Positions 58,178 through 64,000 of a DNA stretch of 64,000 nucleotides are shown in pieces. Position 1 is the first letter of the stretch. Every line of letters starts with the position of its first letter. This DNA comes from Diospyros lotus. Taxonomy: Eukaryota; Streptophyta; Magnoliopsida; Ericales; Ebenaceae. A program made the translations under genes and the position numbers. Where the stretch lies: assembly GCF_014633365.1 (NCBI RefSeq), contig NC_068348.1, positions 13,286,311 through 13,350,310 on the forward strand, given 5' to 3'. The notes beneath the pieces are model-generated. The model saw nothing but the letters and a program-made list of their open reading frames with translations, was not told the DNA's origin and did no database searches.

Positions 58178-60093
58178 GGGGGAAAGCTTGGGAGAGCCAT
58201 GGCCGAGAGAGATCATGAGAGAGAGATGGTCGGCTGGAGGCGGTGGCGTCGTTGGTGGCCAGAAACTGTTGCAGAGGCAGTGGTTGCAGTGGCAGTAGCT
58301 GAGGCGAGCAACGACCATGGCGTGCGGCAGAGCTGGAGGCAGCATCAGAGTTGAGTGATCGATGGAGGTCAGTTGGGTTGATGGTGGCCAGAGGCATCCG
58401 CAATAGTAGTGGCCTGTAGCAACAGAGGTTGACCATGGCAGCGTTATGCGTGCAAGGGAGGCCGGTGATGGCTAGAGGTGCAAGCTGCGATGGTGGTCGT
58501 TGTGTGCGGCGGAGCTGGGGCTGTCGACGGTGGCATTGTAGGCAGCGACGGCCGGTGGGCGGAGGAAGGGCCAGGCGGTGGTCTGTGGGCGGTCGGGTGT
58601 TGGAGGTCGGGCGCGTAGAGGATGGCGGAGGAAGAAGAATGAAAGAGAAGAAAAAGAAAAGAAAATAAAAGAAATAAAGGAAAAAAATAGGAGAAAAATG
58701 GGAAAAATAGTCAAAAAAATTTCAAAAAAGTTTTGGAAATTAAATTGATGCTTGAGGAGCGTGCCAGACGCTCGAAAATGGGAATTCAGGCATGAAGTGG
58801 CCGCTCAAAAGATAACACCAGGTGGGCGTTTTCCTGATTTCTCCTCGAAATCAGGTAAGGTAAATTTATAATTTCTTTTCAAGTAATTTGCATTGTGTGA
58901 GATGTTGTGGAATAGTGTAATGTGAGGTGATGGTTGAATTATGCCCGTGGTTGGGGTTTATGTGTTGGCATCTAGGTTCGACAGGGGAGGCGGTGATCCT
59001 AGAAGAGCTTGAGGTTCAGGCTTGAGTTCATGCCATGGCAGAGATGACACTTTGAGTCAGGTAAGGGATGACCCCAAGGTGGTGGTCTTGCTTGCATTGT
59101 AATTGTTTTTATGAGTTGCATGTAGTGGTCAACATTTGCATGATATGTGTTCTAGTGTACCTATGGCCATATGGAGGATTAGTGAGGTGGGAAGTGTTAG
59201 TCGATGCCTTAACCTATGGAGGTTATAAGGGCATGGAAGACTACCTATTTTGCACTGCATTTTTATATTACATGCTCTCTCATGCTTCATTTACTTATGC
59301 ATTGTACCCTTACTGAGTCTTTATGACTCATGAGATTTTACCTCATGTTATAGATGTGCAAGTTAAGATGCAAGTAGGGTTGGTGTCCGGAGGTTGACGT
59401 GGCGACTAGCATTGTTGCCTGAGTTTGTGAATTGTATTATTTCTTGTATGTTTTCATGTGGTGGCCTGGGTATATGTTTTGGTGTGTGAATGTATATGTT
59501 GTTGATCGCTGGATGTATCTAGTTATCGTACTACCATAGTGTAATAGATGATTGTGAGACTGCTTCATGTATATGGTTTTAGTTGGTGGAGTCGAGTCTT
59601 GGATCAGCTAAGGATTGAAAGGTATGTTTCCATAAATCCCCAATGCTCAGCGAAGTGTTTGTTATGCTAGCATTGTGCCTGGGTGACTTTTGGCTTACTG
59701 TGAGGCGAGCTGGAGACAAGTGAAGCTCACTCGGGTTTCGGGTCCCGTTCTACCGTGTTTTCTTGTTTGTGTTTGGGATGGATTTCTCGAGTGGAGCGAA
59801 GGGAATGACGAACCCTAATGCCCACCTAGGGCGTTTCCTGTTAAAAAATAGTTCAACCCTTCAGTTGTTGGTTTGTTGTGTGAGTAATCTGGTTGATTAT
59901 TCACTGGTGACACCCGTAGGTGAGAGTGGGTCGTTACAAACACGTTTTCTAATTTTCTATTTTGAGAAATAATTTTTCAAAATGACAAAGAGAATGTGTT
60001 TTCAATTTTTTTAAAAATAAACTGCCAAAACAGAAAATTGAAAACGATTTTAAAACTCAAAACTGAAAATTGAAAAGCAAAGAGAACACAACC
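57135..60093. mobile_element. Harbinger/Tourist-like non-autonomous element hosting LTR-C
   Basis: Left end GGCTGCGTTCTCTTT; right end reverse-complemented GGTTGTGTTCTCTTTGC. It is flanked by TTA (57132-57134 and 60094-60096). Three-base TTA duplications and GG-starting ends fit PIF/Harbinger. The empty-site sequence 'aaaagtttatatttg' exists nearby at 60237-60251, which supports both the boundaries and the 3-base duplication. Its own length without LTR-C is about 0.48 kb, with no transposase. Confidence 0.85.
57469..59938 (+). mobile_element. Solo LTR-C (Gypsy type), 2470 bases
   Basis: Starts TATAATACCCCG (a TG to TA change) and ends GTGGGTCGTTACA, flanked by AACAC (57464-57468 and 59939-59943). 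Same family and orientation as LTR-B. It contains (TA)n at 58049-58070 and (GA)n at 58140-58172, then GC-rich sequence whose frames are not considered genes. No internal region, so it is a solo LTR. Confidence 0.92.
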
Positions 60094-60149
60094 TTATATT
60101 TGAATTTTCAAATTTTGAATTAAAGGAGAATTATTTTTATTCATGTTTT

Positions 60150-60330
60150 TTCTTACTCATACAAAAAGTAAATTTATTTTGAATTAAAGGAGATTGCTTT
60201 TAGACATGTTTTCTTGTTTTAATCATTTATGTCTCAAAAGTTTATATTTGAATTTTCAAATGTTGATTTCTCATGCAAAAAGTAAATTTATTTTGAATTA
60301 AAGGTGAGACATGTTTTCTTATTGTTTGAG
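60150..60330 (+). repeat. Tandem units of about 110-130 bases near an LTR promoter
   Basis: A unit containing 'caaaaagtaaatttattttgaattaaa', 'acatgttttcttgttttaat' and 'ctcaaaagtttatatttgaattttcaaa' occurs at about 57045 (interrupted by the Harbinger element), 60160 and 60270. They end just upstream of a TATA-like sequence. Likely U3 repeats of the SIRE-like element; inferred from position. Confidence 0.65.
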
Positions 60331-60339
60331 AAAGCCTAA

Positions 60340-61150
60340 ACATTTTTTGAATTTCAAACTTTATATTAACCATTTTTTTAGTGGCTAGAATGCTTATAAA
60401 TATCCCCCAAACTCATTTTTTGAGTATCCAAGTACTTTCATTGCATATTCAAAGCACCCAAAAGCTCTCAAACGGTCTTAAGCAGAACATCCAAGCAATC
60501 CGAGTCTCTCGAAATATTATTGCACATCCACCGAAGAGCCACAAGGCAAGAGGAGAAAACTTCTTCAAGTCTTCTACGACAAATCTGAACTTCTCCATTT
60601 GAGGTTACAAATTTATTTATTTATTTAAATATTATTATTTTGTATAATTTGTTCTTAATTGCTTATTTGTGTCCAAGTGTAGACAAATTATTTGTAATGT
60701 TAAAATTATTATTGTGGATTATATAGGTTTCCTAGAACCATTAAAATCTAGGTGAATCTAGTTTTCAATATAAGTTAGGAAGAAAACCTTAGTGTAATGG
60801 TTGCCTAGAACCTATTGTAATCTAGGTGTGTATCTAGTTTCCAAGGTAAGTTAGTGTGAAAACCTTGGTGAAATTATTTTAATGGAACCCTAAGGTGGTT
60901 AGACCTTAGAGGAGTGAACTGGGTGTATGTGAGACACCGAACCACTATAAATTGTCTTGTGCCTCATTGTATTTATTTTTGTTATATCTTGTGGCTTACA
61001 TTTATTATTAATCTCAAATATAATTTATTATATTTATTAAATATATATTTTTCAATAAAATTATTTATCGAGAATATTTATTAAAATTGAGAAAAAATTT
61101 AATCACTCAATTCATCCACTCTTGAGTAACCATACCTTAAGGCACCAACA
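60340..61150 (+). repeat. Probable 5' LTR (R/U5 side) of a SIRE-like Copia element
   Basis: A TATA-like sequence (cttataaatatcccc, 60391-60405) begins a leader-like stretch that ends CACCAACA at 61150, directly before a primer-binding site. The 5' boundary of the LTR is not determined and may lie left of the Harbinger insertion. Contains two copies of an 'aaaaccttggtg' / 'tctagtttcca' type motif (60740-60880). Confidence 0.65.
60391..60405 (+). promoter_or_regulatory. TATA box of the SIRE-like LTR
   Basis: CTTATAAATATCCCC, a good plant TATA consensus, lies downstream of the tandem units and about 745 bases before the LTR end. Confidence 0.5.
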
Positions 61151-61152
61151 AT

Positions 61153-61164
61153 TGGTAATAGAGC
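61153..61164 (+). other. Degenerate primer-binding site (initiator tRNA-Met)
   Basis: TGGTAATAGAGC, one base off the usual TGGTATCAGAGC core as aligned in this position, two bases after the LTR end. It marks the start of the internal region. Confidence 0.75.
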
Positions 61165-61260
61165 GAGTTCTAAAATATTTGTGATTATCAATCTCAAATC
61201 TTAGGATAAGATCTTATAATCACCTCTTATTTTAGCCAATCCTTAGGTGATGCCTCAATC

Positions 61261-62265
61261 CCTTCTAGTCCTCTAATGCTCATTAGAAAGGATTATGCTT
61301 TTTGGAAGATTAGGATGGAATCCTATATCATTTTCATAAGCTATCTTTTATAAAGACTTGTTAGGGATGGATTTGATCTATTCTCTCAATATGAGGAAGA
61401 ATGGTCAAAGGAAGATCTAAGAAAAATAGAAATTCATAAGGCAAGGTATTTAATTCTTAGTTCTTTAATGTCTAGTGAGTGTGGAAAATTGTCTTCACGC
61501 TTCACATCTCGTGAATTATGGAAAGAATTAGAGAGAATTCATGAAGGAACTAATAATTCTAAAATGAGTTTTCTTATGTCTCAATATCAAAGATATAAGT
61601 TATGGTTTAGTGAGACAATTAGTAATTTGAATGGACGGTTCGAAAAAGCCTCAAATATTTTTAGAATGCTAAGGAAAATGAATGAAGATGATAAAGAGTA
61701 TAATGAAAAGAAAACATTAACATTCAAAGGTGAGGAGAAAAAGAAAAAGAAGAAAGAAGAAAAAAGAGCCAAGAAATCAAAGAGAAATGTCATTCTTGCA
61801 TGGGATATGGATGATTCTAGTGAGTCATTCCAATCCAACAAGGAAAAGGCAAATGTATGCTTTATGGCTATAGAAGAAGATGAAGAAGAGGAAGATAACT
61901 TAGAGTTAGAAGAATTACAAAAAGCATACGAAGAACTATATATAAAATATATATCTATTAAGAAAGAAGTAAAAACAATTAAGAATAATCATAAAGAAGA
62001 AAATGAAAAATTAAAGAGTGAAATAAAGAACTTAAAAGAAAAATCACAAGAATTCAAGAAAGAAAATGAAGATAAATTAAAAGATCAATTAATTAATCTT
62101 GAAGAAGAAAACAAAATATTAAAAACTCAAAATGATAAATTATTAGTAGAAAAGAAAGCCATAGAAAAAAGTTTAGCCACATTAATTTTAAAGAAAATTT
62201 CAAAACCCAAACCAAAGTACAAAACACCAAAGAGAGAATGGAAACAATCTAGATGGAGACCCTGA
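61261..62265 (+). pseudogene. SIRE-like Copia gag, decayed
   Basis: One frame with a single early stop at about 61351. Features in order: DYAFWKIRMES (the W/RM motif that opens Copia gag), SRELWKELERIHEGT and MSQYQRYKLW (UBN2-like), a Lys-rich stretch, ILAWDMDDSSES and KANVCFMAIEEDEEE, which correspond to the 'W.DSDESS' and 'NLC.MA' motifs of SIRE-like gag, then about 100 residues of coiled coil (ELQKAYEELYIKYISIKKE onward). The middle of gag (the 'L..LGK' region) seems deleted. It stops at 62265 before the zinc knuckle. Confidence 0.8.
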
Positions 62266-62489
62266 GGTAAGAGAAACAACATAGTACAAATGTGAATACC
62301 CAAAGGGGTAATACAAACAATGAATGAGTTAGATAATAAATCTTAAATGTTGCTCCTCATCCACGTATATCAAGAATAATTAAATCATTTGATCCTAATG
62401 AAGAAAGATTTAAGGGACCCATTTATAGATGGGTACTCAAACCTAAAACATGATCTTATCAAATATGTAGATGTGCGTAAGGACCACAA

Positions 62490-62752
62490 TGGGTAGTAAA
62501 TGATATATGGATAAGTTGATGCTCACATCACATGACTGGTGAGAGATCTATTTATAAGATCTCACTTTCAAAGATGGAAAGTCTGTCTCTTTCCAAGATA
62601 ATGCCAAATAGTAAAGAATAAGGATATTATTTTTGTGGCATAAAAGATACATTAGGTTATGTAAATCCAAACCTAATCAAGAAAGTTTTGATCTAGTTGT
62701 CGAGTTTTCTAAAATGAAAATCAGTAAAGAAATTTTCTGTGATGCTTGCTAT
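62490..62752 (+). pseudogene. SIRE-like protease and pre-integrase remnant
   Basis: CSHHMTGER (about 62530) matches the 'SGCSRHMTG' protease signature of this lineage, preceded by a stop in place of the usual glycine. VVEFSKMKISKEIFCDAC (62694-62749) matches the end of the GAG-pre-integrase zinc region ('CDAC'). The sequence between is shortened. The remnant ends where the Tat-like Gypsy element begins. Confidence 0.75.
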
Positions 62753-62759
62753 TAAAGTA

Positions 62760-63313
62760 AGTAAAGTAGAGACTACATCTGGACCATCCGGGCCCAATCT
62801 CGGCCCTCTCCTTAGGCCTAATCTCGGCCCTCTCCTTAGGCTCAATCTCGGCCCTCTCCTTAGGCTCAATCTCGGCCCAACTTGATCTCGCTTTTGGACC
62901 TAGCTTTGGCCCAGCGCCTGCCTGCCACGACATCATTGCGAACCCACTGGATATTTGCGCAGCCGTCTCAGATTCCATCCTCATTAATGACAGATCCCAT
63001 CCACATTAATGAGGGTCCCGTTACTACCATGCTACCACTTGGAAACCTCCACCGGCATCGGATAGCCAGTCGGATCACCTGTAAGCGCATGTCTCATGCA
63101 TGCAGTAGGATATTTCCTCCTCTTATATCAACCAGCTCTTTTCAGAGCCAAGGTATGTTATGACCTCTAACGTATTGATACACTGCTCCATCTTACTCTC
63201 TTACTCACTCGACCGTCGGAGTGCTTGCAGGTGCCAGCCCCTCCCCCAGACGGATCTGTTGTCGGAGCCCGCGCCGCACCTCCGATCGTCCCCCTTTTAG
63301 TCAGGAAGGAACA
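62760..63313 (+). repeat. Probable 5' LTR of a Tat-like Gypsy element
   Basis: Ends GGAAGGAACA at 63313 before a Tat-type primer-binding site. The 5' edge is not certain; it must follow the SIRE remnant at about 62752. Contains 24-base tandem repeats and a TATA-like 'cttatatcaacc' at 63122. Short compared with many Tat LTRs. Confidence 0.6.
62795..62879. repeat. 24-base tandem repeats, about 3.5 copies
   Basis: Units 62795, 62819, 62843 and a partial one at 62867 share 'aatctcggccctctcctta'. The period is a multiple of three, and the minus strand reads as repeats of ERAEIEPK. Not a CRISPR array: no spacers. Confidence 0.95.
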
Positions 63314-63315
63314 TC

Positions 63316-63333
63316 TGGCGCCCACCATAGGGC
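63316..63333 (+). other. Primer-binding site of the Tat-like Gypsy element
   Basis: TGGCGCCCACCATAGGGC, two bases after the LTR end. This TGGCGCCCACC-type site is typical of plant Tat-lineage Gypsy elements. Confidence 0.8.
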
Positions 63334-63401
63334 TCGGTAAAACTTACCTACCCCATAAGCTCACAAAAATCCTTTTAAACCACTTTCCCAGCGGCCACGC
63401 C

Positions 63402-64000
63402 ATGGCAAGAGCTGGAGATACCCATACCCAGAGGTTAGACGACGACGACCACCACTTATGCACCTGCACCTCTTCTTGTGTTGGCCCACCCCCGGCCAGT
63501 CAGATGACCAAGGCCATTGACACCATCGTTGGAGGTTTTACTGATGGAGTGCCGAGCTTGGCAGGAAGTCAATATCCTCACGCAGTCATGATGATAAATG
63601 ACACCAGGAAGAAAGCAAGAAGAATGGCCCGACACCCTGCGATCCGCTTCACGGATGAAGATCTCAAAGGAATAAATCCTCACCCTTACGACCCCATGGT
63701 AATTTCGGTTGTCGCTGTGAACTTTTTGTAAAAAAGGTTTTGGTAGACCAGGGCAGTTCAACCTACCTGTTATACCTGTTTACCTTGAGAAGAATGGACA
63801 TTCCGGAACGAAAGTTGAGACCCTTCAATGAAAGCTTGATCGACTTCTCAGGAGAACAAGTGGAGGTTAATTAGGGTTACATAGATCTGCCAACCTCATT
63901 TGGGACGACCCCGTTGGTTAGAACCATTACTATTCGGTTCCTAGGGGTGTCATACAACGCGCTTTTGGGCCGACCATCTCTCAATGCTTTGGACACAGTA
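63402..64000 (+). pseudogene. Tat-like Gypsy gag start fused to protease, continues past window
   Basis: ATG at 63402 opens MARAGDTHTQRLDDDD, then jumps to AIDTIVGGFTDGVPS, AIRFTDEDLKGI, DPMVISVVAVNF. Those are the motifs that precede the protease in Tat-lineage elements, so most of gag is missing. The frame ends at 63731. Protease motifs continue in the next frame (KKVLVDQGSS, with D-x-G-S; IDFSGEQVEV; NALLGRPSLNAL), which shows a one-base loss in the T run near 63720. A stop follows at about 63870. Inactive copy; the pol remainder lies beyond 64000. Confidence 0.85.

Noticed and set aside
58041..58668. Frames encoding Arg/Glu- or Leu/Ser-rich peptides
   Set aside because: Come from (TA)n, (GA)n and GC-rich parts of solo LTR-C.
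61468..62265. A coiled-coil host protein
   Set aside because: Preceding in-frame UBN2-type motifs, primer-binding site and LTR end show it to be SIRE-like gag.
62795..62879. Possible CRISPR-like array
   Set aside because: Directly adjacent 24-base tandem units without spacers, in plant retrotransposon LTR sequence.

Overview
This window is plant nuclear DNA made almost entirely of transposable elements. The evidence is Ty1/Copia and Ty3/Gypsy LTR retrotransposons of plant type, a CACTA (En/Spm) transposon with a spliced Transposase_24 gene, a 5S-rRNA-bearing LTR of Cassandra type, a tRNA-derived SINE, hAT, Harbinger/Tourist and Mutator-like non-autonomous elements, and a Helitron 3' end. An angiosperm, probably a eudicot, is the best guess. 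I see no cellular gene that is clearly intact. The only undamaged spliced reading frame is the Transposase_24 gene inside the CACTA element. Protein assignments rest on motif recognition by eye; no searches were run.

Layout. 1-6350: AT-rich DNA with a weak minus-strand gene-like region (about 1.8-3.9 kb) and a Helitron 3' terminus at 5962. 6351-34370: a decayed RPA70/DUF223-type pseudogene split by a 27.3 kb nested stack. Copia-1 (6765-34079, target duplication ATACC) sits in that pseudogene. Solo LTR-B (19316-32277) sits in Copia-1, solo LTR-D (21856-32256) in LTR-B, and a CACTA element (23894-31451) in LTR-D. Inside the CACTA element is a captured piece of a plant OSCA/CSC1 ion-channel gene. 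Another arm of Copia-1 holds a Gypsy chimera (7979-16559): a truncated LTR-A fused to a Gypsy element (here Gypsy-E) that carries gag, protease, RT and an extra ORF between primer-binding site and gag.

34371-41580: AT-rich DNA, then a hAT-like element (38598-41408) hosting a Copia-type solo LTR and a Cassandra-type LTR. 41586-47802: Copia-2, a younger full-length relative of Copia-1 with stop codons. 47855-48113: a SINE. 48690-51200: debris of a 'putative gypsy type transposon' (PF04195-like) protein, an LTR fragment and short tandem repeats. 51300-57045: AT-rich, with a 1 kb Mutator-like foldback element (54291-55338). 57135-60093: a Harbinger-like element interrupted by solo LTR-C. 60100-62752: 5' part of a degraded SIRE-like Copia element. 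62760-64000: start of a Tat-like Gypsy element running off the window.

The elements do not form a pathway; they record successive insertions. Target-site duplications, deletion scars and captured exons give the order: pseudogene, then Copia-1, then LTR-B, LTR-D and CACTA, with the channel-gene exons riding in the innermost layer.
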